36,344 nt of DNA from Gammaproteobacteria bacterium. GTDB taxonomy: Bacteria; Pseudomonadota; Gammaproteobacteria; GCA-2400775. This document shows, piece by piece, positions 7,590 to 16,227 of the stretch (position 1 is the stretch's first letter; each line of letters starts with the position of its first letter). The stretch is from contig WGFU01000043.1 of the NCBI GenBank assembly GCA_015492075.1, forward strand, positions 1-36,344, given 5' to 3'. Both the position numbers and the translations under genes were made by a program. Under the pieces are notes generated by a model, which was given only the letters and a program-made list of their open reading frames with translations, had not been told where the DNA came from and ran no database searches.

Positions 7590-8903
7590 TCAGCAGTCTT
7601 TTGCGGCCACTGTTCTCTTTATTCTTTGCATTGGCGGTTTCTTTTTTGGTTTACCTATTTGTTTTTTATTTCTATGGCGTTGCGCTGCTTTTAATTTGGC
7701 CTTGTCTTTAGGCTTTTTCTTTTTGGAGCCCGCTGCCTTACCCGATGCCTTGGTTTTTTTTGGGCCGGTATAACTCCCTTGTAACTCTTTAATGCGGCGC
7801 CGCTCAAATGTTTGTTTGAGATAGCGCTCAATACCACTCATTACATTCCACTCGTTGTGATCGATCAATGATATCGCCAAACCCGCTTCGCCCGCGCGTC
7901 CGGTGCGACCGATACGATGCACATAATCTTTGCCATTGCGCGCCATATTAAAGTTGATAACAAGGCCGATGCCTTTAACATCAAGGCCACGCGCAGCAAC
8001 ATCCGTCGCCACCAGCACAGCAATCTGACCATCATGGAGTCGACGCATCACTTGCGCACGCTGATATTGATCCATATCACCATGCAGAAAACCTGTGCGG
8101 ATGTCAGCATGACGCAAATGACCGGCCAGGCTATCTGCCTGGGTTTTCTTGTTAACAAAAACCAGGGCCTTTTCAGCTTGCTCGTGTTGTAAAAGCCAGG
8201 TAGTAATTTTTATTTTATGGGCATCATCATCAGCGGTAACGATTTGCTGACGAATGTCTGCATGTTTGTCGCGCACTGAATCCAGTGTCAACACGATGGA
8301 ATCACGCAATAACTGCGACGCCACGCCACGTATACCACTGTGACCTAAAGTGGCCGAAAACATCAGCGTTTGCCTGTCAGCATTACAGCGCGCGGCAATG
8401 GCCAGCACATCATCACTAAAACCCATGTCGAGCATACGGTCGGCCTCATCGAGAATCAGCACTTCCAAATCGTCAAAATGAGGTGTGTCGTTATCAAGGT
8501 GTGCGATCAAACGGCCTGGGGTGGCGATAATAATCTCAGGGTTTTTTCTAAACGTGGAAACCTGGCGGCTAAAACTTTCGCCGCCAATAATCACGCCGAA
8601 GGTCAGCTGCGTATAACTGCCCAGGGCAACACATTGCCCATAGATCTGCTGCGCCAATTCACGTGTCGGCACCAGAATCAAGGCACGCGTACCGGTCTGG
8701 GTATCGGGATTTTGCAATAATTGCTGCATGGTCGGCAACAAAAAAGCTACTGTCTTACCACTGCCTGTCGCCGCGCTAACCAGTAGGTCTGTGTGCTCTA
8801 TGGCGTAAGGAATCGTTTTTGCCTGCACCGGTGTTGGCTGATCTATCTCAAGCTTGGCCAGCGCCTTGGTCAAGGCCTCATCAAGGGCAACATCGCAAAA
8901 CAT
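7590..8903 (-). CDS. srmB: DEAD-box RNA helicase, SrmB type
   Basis: 437 residues. ATP-dependent RNA helicase; E. coli SrmB helps early assembly of the 50S subunit. Motifs in order: Q motif TPVQ (24-27), Walker A ATGSGKT (45-51), PTREL (79-83), TPGR (128-131), DEAD (152-155), SAT (183-185) and HRIGRTGR in the second RecA domain. The Lys-rich tail with RHRNKKQIGKPKKK closely matches the SrmB C-terminus, which separates it from RhlE and DeaD. It starts 3 bp after the yheS stop and is probably translationally coupled to it. Confidence 0.85.
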   Translation of the reverse strand: MFCDVALDEALTKALAKLEIDQPTPVQAKTIPYAIEHTDLLVSAATGSGKTVAFLLPTMQQLLQNPDTQTGTRALILVPTRELAQQIYGQCVALGSYTQLTFGVIIGGESFSRQVSTFRKNPEIIIATPGRLIAHLDNDTPHFDDLEVLILDEADRMLDMGFSDDVLAIAARCNADRQTLMFSATLGHSGIRGVASQLLRDSIVLTLDSVRDKHADIRQQIVTADDDAHKIKITTWLLQHEQAEKALVFVNKKTQADSLAGHLRHADIRTGFLHGDMDQYQRAQVMRRLHDGQIAVLVATDVAARGLDVKGIGLVINFNMARNGKDYVHRIGRTGRAGEAGLAISLIDHNEWNVMSGIERYLKQTFERRRIKELQGSYTGPKKTKASGKAAGSKKKKPKDKAKLKAAQRHRNKKQIGKPKKKPPMQRIKRTVAAKDC

Positions 8904-8906
8904 TAT

Positions 8907-10832
8907 TTAATTCTCATGCTGTAATTGTTCAAGCTCATCACTTAAGGTTACCCACTCTTCTTCACAACGGTTAAGTGCTTGTTGTAACTGACGTTGTTCA
9001 TACAGTATATCCGCCAGCAAGGATTTATTGCTCTCGTCGTATACAGAATTATCAGCAAGTTGTTCTTCCACTTCGCGAAGCTGCTTCTGCTTTTTTTCAA
9101 TACGCTGCTCCAGTTTTTTGATTTTGCTAGTTAACGGGCTTAGCCGTTTACGCTTTTCTGCGGCATTCTGTCGTTGTTCTTTTTTATCTGCCCTGGCAAT
9201 GATTGGCGAAACACTTTTATCTTTTATCTTATTATCGACCTTCTTATTGTCATCAACTCTTTGGCTGGCGCCCTTTAACCACCGTTGATAGTCAGCAATA
9301 TCACCATCGAACTCTTCCAGCCTGCCCTCTGCCACCAAAACAAACTGATCAACGGTATTGCGTAAGAGATGCCGATCATGGGAGATGACCACCAGCGCGC
9401 CACCATAGCCTTGCAGCGCTACAGTAAGCGCATGACACATCTCCAAATCAAGATGGTTAGTCGGCTCATCAAGCAGCAGCAAATTGGGTTTTTGCCAAAC
9501 AATCAACGATAAGGCTAAACGTGCCTTCTCACCCCCTGAGAAATCCCTGATAGGATCAGTCGCCTTATCACCATGAAAATTAAAACCTCCCAGAAAGTTT
9601 CGTATCTCCTGTTCGCGCACTTGCGGTGACAAACGCTGTACGTGCAATAGCGCACTGGCAGCGATGTCGAGCGCTTCCAATTGATGCTGGGCGAAGTAGC
9701 CCAACATTAAGTTGTCGCTTTGCTTACGCTCTCCTGAAAGCAACGGTAGGGTACCGACCAAGCTCTTAATCAGTGTTGATTTACCTGCACCATTGGGGCC
9801 AAGTAGACCAATACGGCTGCCAGGTAACAACTCTATGTTGGCATAATGAATGATCGTGTCTCTGTCGTAACCCAAATCCGCATCATGCAAGCTGATCAAA
9901 GCACTATAACTTTGCTTGCAGTCAAAAAAATGGAAATCAAAGGGCGAGTCAACATGCGCGGGCGCGATATCTTCCATACGCTGCAGTTCTTTTATGCGAC
10001 TCTGAGCCTGGCGCGCCTTGCTCGCCTTGGCGCTGAAACGCGCGACAAACTGATGAATTTCAGCCTTGCGTCGCTGTTGCTTGTCAAAGGTCGCCTGTTG
10101 CTGCGCCAAACGTTCGGCGCGCAATCTTTCAAATGCCGAATAGTTTCCGTTGTAGCGCCAGCATTGCTTGTGCTCGATATGGGCAATGCTGTCGACCACA
10201 TTGTCGAGAAAATCTCGGTCATGCGAAATAATAAGTAGCGTCCCCCCGTAATTGCGCAGCCATTGCTCTAGCCATACTGAAGCATCCAAATCCAGATGGT
10301 TGGTTGGTTCATCGAGTAATAACAAATCCGACTGACACATCAAGGCATGGGCCAGGTTCAAACGTATGCGCCAACCGCCGGAAAATGACGCCACGGAATC
10401 ATTCAATCGAGATTGACTAAAGCCGAGACCATGCAGCAGCTGTTCTGCTCTATAGTGGGCATTAAACCCATCCACAGCGTCGAGCTTTGCATAGAGTTCG
10501 CCGAGTTGATCATGCGATTTCTCTGCCTCTTGTTTCGCTATGGCGGCCTGTAGCTGTCTCAGCTCTTTATCACCATCGAGTACATAGTCCACAGCAGAGC
10601 GCACCGATGCCGACACTTCCTGCGCCATATGCGCAACACGCCATTGCCCCGGCATGAACAGTTCACCGGCGTCAACATGCAGCTGGCCCAGCAATAACTT
10701 GAAAAGACTCGACTTACCACTACCGTTAGCGCCGATGACACCGACTTTAGCCCCTGTGTGAACGGTCAAATTGGCTTTTTCGAGTAATATTTGGCTGCCG
10801 CGTTGAAGACTGACGTCGATTAACCTAATCAT
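8907..10832 (-). CDS. yheS: ABC-F family ATPase YheS
   Basis: 641 residues, two ABC domains on one chain and no membrane segments, so not a transporter. ABC-F proteins act at the ribosomal E site; YheS is thought to relieve particular translational stalls. Walker A GANGSGKS (34-41) and signature SFSGGW form domain 1. The linker has Arg/Lys/Gln-rich KASKARQAQSRIKELQRME. Domain 2 has GPNGAGKST and FSGGEKARLAL. A C-terminal charged coiled coil (about 545-640) follows. Sequence similarity to E. coli YheS extends over the full length. No ribosome-binding site precedes the ATG; see the promoter entry. Confidence 0.93.
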   Translation of the reverse strand: MIRLIDVSLQRGSQILLEKANLTVHTGAKVGVIGANGSGKSSLFKLLLGQLHVDAGELFMPGQWRVAHMAQEVSASVRSAVDYVLDGDKELRQLQAAIAKQEAEKSHDQLGELYAKLDAVDGFNAHYRAEQLLHGLGFSQSRLNDSVASFSGGWRIRLNLAHALMCQSDLLLLDEPTNHLDLDASVWLEQWLRNYGGTLLIISHDRDFLDNVVDSIAHIEHKQCWRYNGNYSAFERLRAERLAQQQATFDKQQRRKAEIHQFVARFSAKASKARQAQSRIKELQRMEDIAPAHVDSPFDFHFFDCKQSYSALISLHDADLGYDRDTIIHYANIELLPGSRIGLLGPNGAGKSTLIKSLVGTLPLLSGERKQSDNLMLGYFAQHQLEALDIAASALLHVQRLSPQVREQEIRNFLGGFNFHGDKATDPIRDFSGGEKARLALSLIVWQKPNLLLLDEPTNHLDLEMCHALTVALQGYGGALVVISHDRHLLRNTVDQFVLVAEGRLEEFDGDIADYQRWLKGASQRVDDNKKVDNKIKDKSVSPIIARADKKEQRQNAAEKRKRLSPLTSKIKKLEQRIEKKQKQLREVEEQLADNSVYDESNKSLLADILYEQRQLQQALNRCEEEWVTLSDELEQLQHEN

Positions 10833-10839
10833 GCGGGGG

Positions 10840-10845
10840 ATTATA
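10840..10845 (-). promoter_or_regulatory. Predicted -10 box giving a leaderless yheS mRNA
   Basis: A perfect TATAAT on the minus strand ends 7 bases before the A of the yheS ATG, so transcription should begin at or next to the start codon. The bases between are CCCCCGC, with no Shine-Dalgarno. The -35 is weak (TCGCCT at a 17-bp spacing). Confidence 0.45.
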
Positions 10846-10918
10846 GGGACATGCTTGGCCCAAGGCGATAGCGCTGATGAAAGATGTCACTGGCGCGGAG
10901 ACAGGTTAAAATAAACAC

Positions 10919-11242
10919 ATGGACACAAAAATACAGGAAACACAATTCGAGGAAGTCGAAAAAGGCAAAATCAACCTCGAAACGGCAAAAATCGCCTGGA
11001 AAGACTTGGAGCGCTTCTTTGCCGCTGGCGCTGTAATCTATGTTGCACCCGAATTGACAATCATAGATGTCGCCTATGCGCTATCGCAGGACGACACACA
11101 ACAGTTTAAAGCGTGGATGGACGCGCACAAGGTCGAACATGTCAGTGACCAGCAAGCCATAAAATGGCATGAAGAAGGGGCTACGCTATGGTCGGTTGTG
11201 GTCAAACCTTGGGTGCTGGTGCAAGAGATTAGTCAAACCTAG
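10919..11242 (+). CDS. DUF2288 family protein
   Basis: 107 residues, cytoplasmic and acidic. It carries the marks of DUF2288: NLETAKIAWKDLERFFAAG (residues 20-38), VIYVAPELTIIDVAYA, and near the end WSVVVKPWVLVQE. The function of this family is not known. It is divergent from yheS, with 86 bp between the two starts. Its TAG stop shares the four bases CTAG (11239-11242) with the stop of the convergent DsbA-like gene. Confidence 0.85.
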   Translation: MDTKIQETQFEEVEKGKINLETAKIAWKDLERFFAAGAVIYVAPELTIIDVAYALSQDDTQQFKAWMDAHKVEHVSDQQAIKWHEEGATLWSVVVKPWVLVQEISQT

Positions 11243-11850
11243 TCCAAAATGTGGGCGATTTGGCTGAGCGTGGTTTGATAATCCTTGTAATCAATAGTCA
11301 AACGATAGCGCTTATTTTTATGGTCTAGTAATAATGACGGAAAACTGCTGACACCAACACTGCGCGTATAGCTGATTTGCTCCTGCAGGATTTTTTCCAC
11401 ACTGTCCGATACGAGGTCGGCCTGGAACATCTGCATATCGAGTCCCAATTCTTGCGCCAAAACACATAGGGTCTCATTTTCCGATGGGTTCATTGCGCGC
11501 AGATAGTAGGCGCGCTGTAATGCTAGAATCATCATCACCCCGGCATCCTGTTCAGCCGCAGCAATCACCGCCCGGCACGCCGGATATGTTGAGCGCCGTG
11601 GCTGACAACGCGACCAAAAATCAAAATTAAATTCGCTGCCTAACTCGCTTTGTATACGACGCCAGTGCCCTTGTATTGCCTGTTGCATCTCCATGGGCAT
11701 GGGTTCGTCGCTGTCTTGTGCCAAGCCACCCAACACATAGACAACATTCACCTCATCAGGCATGTTTTGTAACAAGCACCGCCAAACAGCTTGATAGCCC
11801 CAACACCAACTGCACATTGGGTCATGAAAATAAAACAAGGTCGCCGTCAT
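11239..11850 (-). CDS. DsbA/FrnE-like thioredoxin-fold oxidoreductase
   Basis: 203 residues. The N-terminal strand TLFYFHDPMCSWCWGY carries a CxxC active site (Cys13, Cys16), followed by the helical insertion of DsbA-type folds and a late cis-Pro region (VSSFPSLLL). It has no signal peptide, so it acts in the cytoplasm, like FrnE-type disulfide oxidoreductases rather than periplasmic DsbA. It overlaps the upstream glutathione S-transferase gene by 4 bp (ATGA), so the two are co-expressed and both handle thiols. Its substrate is unknown. Confidence 0.8.
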   Translation of the reverse strand: MTATLFYFHDPMCSWCWGYQAVWRCLLQNMPDEVNVVYVLGGLAQDSDEPMPMEMQQAIQGHWRRIQSELGSEFNFDFWSRCQPRRSTYPACRAVIAAAEQDAGVMMILALQRAYYLRAMNPSENETLCVLAQELGLDMQMFQADLVSDSVEKILQEQISYTRSVGVSSFPSLLLDHKNKRYRLTIDYKDYQTTLSQIAHILD

Positions 11851-12506
11851 GCCGGTGGGAATACTGTCATGGCATCCCCTTCCTGCCAGGGTTGGTATTT
11901 CTTCATTACTGCCAAAAATAAATCCGATGCGATAAACTCAGCCAACCAACGTTGAACATTGGCATACGGTCGCTGTGCAAACCAGGCTTTATCAACATGG
12001 GCAAACTGCCGCACAAAAGGCAGCACAACCATGTCAGCAAGACTTTTATCATCACCCAGCAAATAACCATGCCCTGTGAGCTTGTGCTCAAGCTTGGCAA
12101 TCAACACCTCACACTCTGAGCGATAGCTCGCCTGCGGCCGTTCAGGAAAACGTTCGCAATATTTGTAACGATCCAGGGCACGCTTAAAGTGCCCATCAAC
12201 ATCGGTTTCATCAAGCAACCATTCGAGACCGCTGTTGGAACCATTATTACCGCTGGCCAGCCACTGGTCCGGATCATGTTTTTGTAAGGCCCACAGCATG
12301 ATGTCAAAGCTTTCATCTATGACACTGCCGTCTTGCAACTGCAATACTGGAACAGTCGCCTTTGGCGAAATCTCAAGCATGTGTTGCGGCTTATCACGCA
12401 ATATAATTTCCCGCAGCTCGACCCGGCATTGGGCGTATGCCAAAGCCAGGCGTGCACGCATGGCATAGGGACAGCGACGAAACGAATAAAGCACTGGCAA
12501 GCTCAT
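11847..12506 (-). CDS. Glutathione S-transferase family protein
   Basis: 219 residues from the ATG at 12506; AAGGTGG lies five bases upstream. A GTG three codons earlier is possible but overlaps that site. The N-terminal thioredoxin-like domain has YSFRRCPYAMRARLAL (Cys at the catalytic position), cis-Pro in TVPVLQL and the glutathione-binding Glu-Ser in IDESFDIM. An all-helical domain follows, with LLGDDKSLADMVVLPFVRQF as the usual N-capping box. The substrate cannot be predicted. It overlaps the DsbA-like gene downstream. Confidence 0.85.
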   Translation of the reverse strand: MSLPVLYSFRRCPYAMRARLALAYAQCRVELREIILRDKPQHMLEISPKATVPVLQLQDGSVIDESFDIMLWALQKHDPDQWLASGNNGSNSGLEWLLDETDVDGHFKRALDRYKYCERFPERPQASYRSECEVLIAKLEHKLTGHGYLLGDDKSLADMVVLPFVRQFAHVDKAWFAQRPYANVQRWLAEFIASDLFLAVMKKYQPWQEGDAMTVFPPA

Positions 12507-13030
12507 ATCTGCCACCTTGGCTTACATGCGACAAGCAAATATGCAAAGCGCTTCATCTCGGTAGAAGACAAAACCATGACAAAATGCAACACCATATTCG
12601 ATGAAAACAAGTCCCATCTGGGCAACATAAAAATACAAATAATTGAACCACAGGACGCCACTATAAGATGTCAATACCAAAACACACAAACCTCCGGTGA
12701 AGTGCAAATCCGGATTTTGGAATCCTGGGTTAGCCCGCTGGCGAGCCAAGTAGCTTGACTGCAGCCAAACCTTTTTACCGCAACATGCGGTAGCTGTATT
12801 TATCAGGTTTTGTGAACAGCACAGCGAAGGCTCACTGCTAACCTGTGAAAGATAATCTTTAATACCCTAGCATCTGCTTTGACTATGGCAAGACCATCAC
12901 CACTGGCGACAAAGCCGCCTGCTTTCAGCTGATAAAATGGCACGCCTCTACCGGCGGGTTAGAGGGCGCTTGGCTGCACCAGCAATACTGACAATAAAGA
13001 GCGATATCACAGCAACAAAGACTACTAATC
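12507..13030. other. Intergenic stretch with possible gene remnants
   Basis: No recognised gene in about 520 bp. A plus-strand frame 12577-12758 could encode 60 hydrophilic residues (MTKCNTIFDENK...) but lacks a good ribosome-binding site. Between about 12800 and 12990 both strands contain short protein-like frames without starts, for example RGVPFYQLKAGGFVASGDG on the minus strand. The latter end could be a decayed gene. A small hairpin TACCGC-AACAT-GCGGTA lies at 12776-12792 without a T tract. Confidence 0.3.
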
Positions 13031-13984
13031 TTATAAACCGGCTAGCCAATCGTCGTCCGAGCCTTCTTTAATAGCTGCAAACAGCGGTGTACTGAGATAA
13101 CGTTCGCCGGTGTCTGGCAGCATCACTAACATGGCGCTGCCCTTTTCGACATTTTTTGCGACCTCCAAAGCCGCGGCCAAGGTGGCACCTGCGGATATAC
13201 CGGCAAATATACCTTCCTTTTGAGCCAAGGCCAATGCAGTGGCAAAGGCCTGCTCGTCGGAAACCGGCACAATCTGATCGACCACGCTTACGTTTAATAC
13301 CTCGGGCACAAAGTCAGGGGTCCAGCCCTGGATCTTGTGCGGACTCCAATCCTTGCCGGCCAGCATCGATGCATTTTCAGGCTCAGCGGCGATAATTTTG
13401 GTTTCTGGCCTGGCGACTTTCAGCACCTCGCCCACACCGGTCAAAGTGCCCCCGGTACCCCAACCCGTGACAAAGTAATCGAGCCGTTCTCCGGCAAAGT
13501 CTATGAGTATTTCCGCCGCCGTGGTATTACGGTGATATGCCGGATTGGCCGGGTTTTCGAACTGCTGCGCCATAAACCAGCCATGTTGTTCGGCCAAATC
13601 TTTGGCCCGTTGCACCATGCCGGTACCGCGTTCGGCGGCAGGTGTCAGAATCACTTTAGCACCCAGGGCACGCATCAGTTTGCGCCGTTCGACTGAAAAT
13701 GTTTCCACCATGGTGGCAACAAAGGGGTGGCCCATCACGGCACACACCATTGCCAACGCGATGCCGGTATTACCGGACGTTGCCTCAACCACCGTTTGCC
13801 CAGGTTGCAGCTGACCTTTGTCACGTGCGTCCTTGATAATGGCATAGGCCAGGCGATCTTTCACCGAAGCCATAGGGTTAAACGCCTCGACCTTGACGTA
13901 AAGTTCAAGGCCATCTGGTGACAGTTGGTTTAGCCTAATGATAGGTGTGTTGCCAATGGTCTCAAGAATATTATTGTAGATCAT
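13031..13984 (-). CDS. cysK: Cysteine synthase (O-acetylserine sulfhydrylase)
   Basis: PLP enzyme that makes L-cysteine from O-acetylserine and sulfide (or thiosulfate for the B type). 317 residues. Lys42 in ASVKDR is the PLP Schiff-base lysine, EATSGNTG is the substrate loop, GTGGTLTG binds the PLP phosphate, and PDTGERYLST is typical near the end. The KVEAFNPMASVKDR segment fits A-type (CysK) enzymes better than the CysM consensus, but the split is not decisive. AGAGGAA precedes the ATG. An extended -10 promoter candidate lies upstream; no CysB site was recognised. Confidence 0.9.
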   Translation of the reverse strand: MIYNNILETIGNTPIIRLNQLSPDGLELYVKVEAFNPMASVKDRLAYAIIKDARDKGQLQPGQTVVEATSGNTGIALAMVCAVMGHPFVATMVETFSVERRKLMRALGAKVILTPAAERGTGMVQRAKDLAEQHGWFMAQQFENPANPAYHRNTTAAEILIDFAGERLDYFVTGWGTGGTLTGVGEVLKVARPETKIIAAEPENASMLAGKDWSPHKIQGWTPDFVPEVLNVSVVDQIVPVSDEQAFATALALAQKEGIFAGISAGATLAAALEVAKNVEKGSAMLVMLPDTGERYLSTPLFAAIKEGSDDDWLAGL

Positions 13985-14031
13985 GTCAATTCCTCTTGCT
14001 GATCATGCCCAGCCTAAGCGATATCTGTAAG

Positions 14032-14040
14032 ACTATAGCA
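14032..14040 (-). promoter_or_regulatory. Extended -10 promoter candidate for cysK
   Basis: On the minus strand TGCTATAGT is a TGn extended -10, 47 bp upstream of the cysK ATG. There is no good -35, which extended -10 promoters can tolerate. A GCCGA/TCGGC hairpin lies just upstream. Confidence 0.4.
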
Positions 14041-14109
14041 AGAAAGAGGGGCCGACAAAAACAATCGGCAAGAGTAAGCCCAGTAACAATTCACATTGAA
14101 ACTTTGGCG

Positions 14110-14643
14110 CTACCAGTGACGGACCTCACCGCTATCAAGGTGGATAAAACGTGATTCAGGATAGTGGCCAACCCCCCCGGCAACCATATCCAATGCAGCG
14201 GCATGTAAATGCTGTAACTGCGTACCTGGCAAGCGAACATCGATGGCACGACCGAACATATGATAGCTATTTCTGGACACACCTTCTGTTGTCTGATACA
14301 ACTTGGCGTTCGAACGCGGCGACCGGTAGGCAGAAATAATCTCGTAGCGGCCATTACCACCCACCTTCGCTTGTAATAGATGTAACTGATCGAGCAAAGC
14401 AGCATCGATATCGATAACTTCATTGGTACGATGGTCACGCAACACATGATTAATCGCAGCGAGTTCGTCGGCAATAAATTCCCCCTCTGCCCAATACGTC
14501 GCTTTAACGCTTTCACCCGTGTGCTGATTATAAAGTGAAAGACTGCGCTCACCAGGCACTATCAATGCCCCATACACATTGCTGGCGACCATAGGCAACA
14601 TCGCTGCTGCCGTGACAAGAATGAAATTTCTACGGCTAATCAT
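14110..14643 (-). CDS. mepK: Murein endopeptidase MepK-like (YcbK, DUF882, peptidase M15 fold)
   Basis: 177 residues, close to E. coli MepK (182). The N-terminus MISRRNFILVTAAAMLP carries a twin-Arg type signal. The catalytic zinc site is readable: His128 and Asp135 in SYHMFGRAIDVRL, His168 in RFIHLDSG, with a terminal RHW. MepK cuts 3-3 (and 4-3) peptidoglycan crosslinks in the periplasm so the wall can expand. SLYNQHTGESVKA and AGGVGHYP are also conserved. No L,D-transpeptidase gene is adjacent. The 125-bp gap to cysK suggests separate transcription. Confidence 0.9.
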   Translation of the reverse strand: MISRRNFILVTAAAMLPMVASNVYGALIVPGERSLSLYNQHTGESVKATYWAEGEFIADELAAINHVLRDHRTNEVIDIDAALLDQLHLLQAKVGGNGRYEIISAYRSPRSNAKLYQTTEGVSRNSYHMFGRAIDVRLPGTQLQHLHAAALDMVAGGVGHYPESRFIHLDSGEVRHW

Positions 14644-14815
14644 TTCCGATACCTGAATTAATCACTGTATAGAGTTATAGCGGATTATTAGAAAAAATCG
14701 TTAGCTAGGCAAGCGTCGCGAGAGTTAAAAATAAAATAGTTGCTTCGTTTATCTGAAAGACAACAAAACATCCCACCACATTTTGCCGCCAGTTGAGACT
14801 GCTCATAGAGCAAAA

Positions 14816-15535
14816 CTACTCTTTAAGTTTTATAAAAAGATGACCCTCTTCAACGGAAAGAGAACTTCTGTACTGTCGGTAAACGACTGCCAGAAACCCG
14901 TCTGTGCGCCAAACTCTTTCACCAGGTCAGCCCACCCACGCATTCGGAACTGGCACACCCAGAATGCTAACGCCGCGCAGCATCACCACTGCACGATCTT
15001 GCTCATAGGACAAGCCAATACCCGCTTTCACTTTCAAGGTTTTAGCACCGATCACAGGCAAACCTTCATCCATCTGCATGAGTAATTTGGCACTGATCAA
15101 ATCGTTAGACAGGTCAATCGCTAAACGTCCAGCCATGTCCGTATTGTTTGCGATCAATGCCTTCAGTTCTCTTTCACTGAAGACGATTTGCCTGTCCATA
15201 TCTAACTCGCTGTAGGCTTCAGGCTCAAGCGCTTTTTTTTCACCTATCTTTAATCCCGGCCGAGGCTCGGCCAAACCCGCCGACAACTCGCCTAACCCCA
15301 ACACCTGTAATTTGCTGTTTAACGCCTGTTGTTCCTTGCCGCTGAGCACGACTGGATTAAAGTCATTTGGGAAAAAGTAATATTTGATCGCAACAAATGC
15401 CAGCAACAGCGCGAGCAATATGGACAAAAAAACGATACCGAACAGCCGCAAACTGCCAAGACCACGCAGCGTCACCTGCTTTTGGGTGATTTCGGTTGAC
15501 TCTTTCATTATTATGTCCGAGATAAAAGCTGTCAT
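14816..15535 (-). pseudogene. Frameshifted gene for a single-pass membrane protein
   Basis: The first 202 residues are open (14927-15535): one membrane helix (LFGIVFLSILLALLLAFVAI) and a periplasmic domain ending GVPVPNAWVG before TGA. Beyond it the coding sequence resumes in another frame as ADLVKEFGAQTGFWQSFTD (from 14931), then returns to the original frame as SLSVEEGHLFIKLKE with TAG at 14816-14818. This is consistent with a loss of about 14 bases near 14931 and a gain of 2 near 14858. From memory, relatives continue through the same residues without a break. The start could be 15535 or 15508. The truncated product might still be made; a sequencing error is possible but would need two events. 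Confidence 0.6.
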
Positions 15536-15618
15536 AACTATAGCTCAATTCAGGTGTATGAAAGCTTAACTTCGGCAATTCTAGGTGCCATGTTTTAAAC
15601 GTGGGGAAACGCCATCAT

Positions 15619-15882
15619 TTATTGCTTCTCGGCCAGTAGACCGTCCAGTTCGCCAGCCATATCCAACGCCGCCAAGTCGGTATAACCACCAATATGCTGC
15701 CCGGCAATGAAAATCTGTGGCACGGTATGACGACCACTGATCTGTATCATATGCGCGCGCAATGCGCTGTCGCCGTCTACAATAATTGTTTCGTAGTCTT
15801 CGACTCCCTTATTGTGCAACAAACGATGCGCGGCCTGGCAATAACCGCACCGGTTACTGGAATATATCTTGATACGAGACAT
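15619..15882 (-). CDS. grxC: Glutaredoxin 3
   Basis: Small GSH-dependent thiol-disulfide oxidoreductase of the cytoplasm. 87 residues from the ATG at 15882. The active site is Cys12-Gly-Tyr-Cys15, where the usual class I motif is CPYC. The GSH-binding TVPQIFI with cis-Pro and GGYTDL match E. coli Grx3. It lies between a DUF3846-like gene (33 bp upstream) and the frameshifted membrane-protein gene on the same strand. Confidence 0.92.
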   Translation of the reverse strand: MSRIKIYSSNRCGYCQAAHRLLHNKGVEDYETIIVDGDSALRAHMIQISGRHTVPQIFIAGQHIGGYTDLAALDMAGELDGLLAEKQ

Positions 15883-15915
15883 CACTTGGAAAACTGTAAA
15901 TTCGGCGATTGACTG

Positions 15916-16227
15916 TTACAAATAGACCAATCGCTCTTTTAATGCATTGACGTCAGTGAAGACATCTTTAATGCTTTCACCCCCATCGGCAGAACCCACC
16001 ACCATGCCCTTACCCGCAACAGGCGCCACTTTATCTATTTGAAAGCGGCCGCTTACTGCGTCACCGCGAATAAAACATTCTTCGTCAAAATAAATACGGT
16101 CACCCTCCGGGCCAATCTCGTCTGAATCAACCGTGTCAAAACCAATCATTGTTTTAATATCGTCAAGACCGGAGATATCAACCTGTTCGATTAATTGGCT
16201 CGCTGGCGTAATCAATAATGCCTTCAT
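15916..16227 (-). CDS. DUF3846-like hypothetical protein
   Basis: 103 residues, acidic, no signal or membrane segment. It opens MKALLITPASQLIEQVDISG, has GDRIYFDEECF in the middle and PVAGKGMVVG near residue 73. This order (start, dating to an IYxDxE strand, then AGxGxVVG) fits DUF3846, a family of unknown function common in phages and plasmids. Base composition does not differ visibly from the neighbours, so recent transfer is not indicated. It is probably co-transcribed with grxC. Confidence 0.55.
   Translation of the reverse strand: MKALLITPASQLIEQVDISGLDDIKTMIGFDTVDSDEIGPEGDRIYFDEECFIRGDAVSGRFQIDKVAPVAGKGMVVGSADGGESIKDVFTDVNALKERLVYL

Noticed and set aside
12522-12749. 75-residue hydrophobic minus-strand open frame
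   Set aside because: No start signal and odd composition; probably chance, opposite an equally doubtful frame.
12776-12792. Hairpin TACCGC-AACAT-GCGGTA as a terminator
   Set aside because: No T tract follows it on either strand.
14927-14929. TGA as a selenocysteine codon in the membrane-protein gene
   Set aside because: No SECIS-like hairpin was seen and the downstream homologous sequence is in another frame, which a recoded TGA would not explain.
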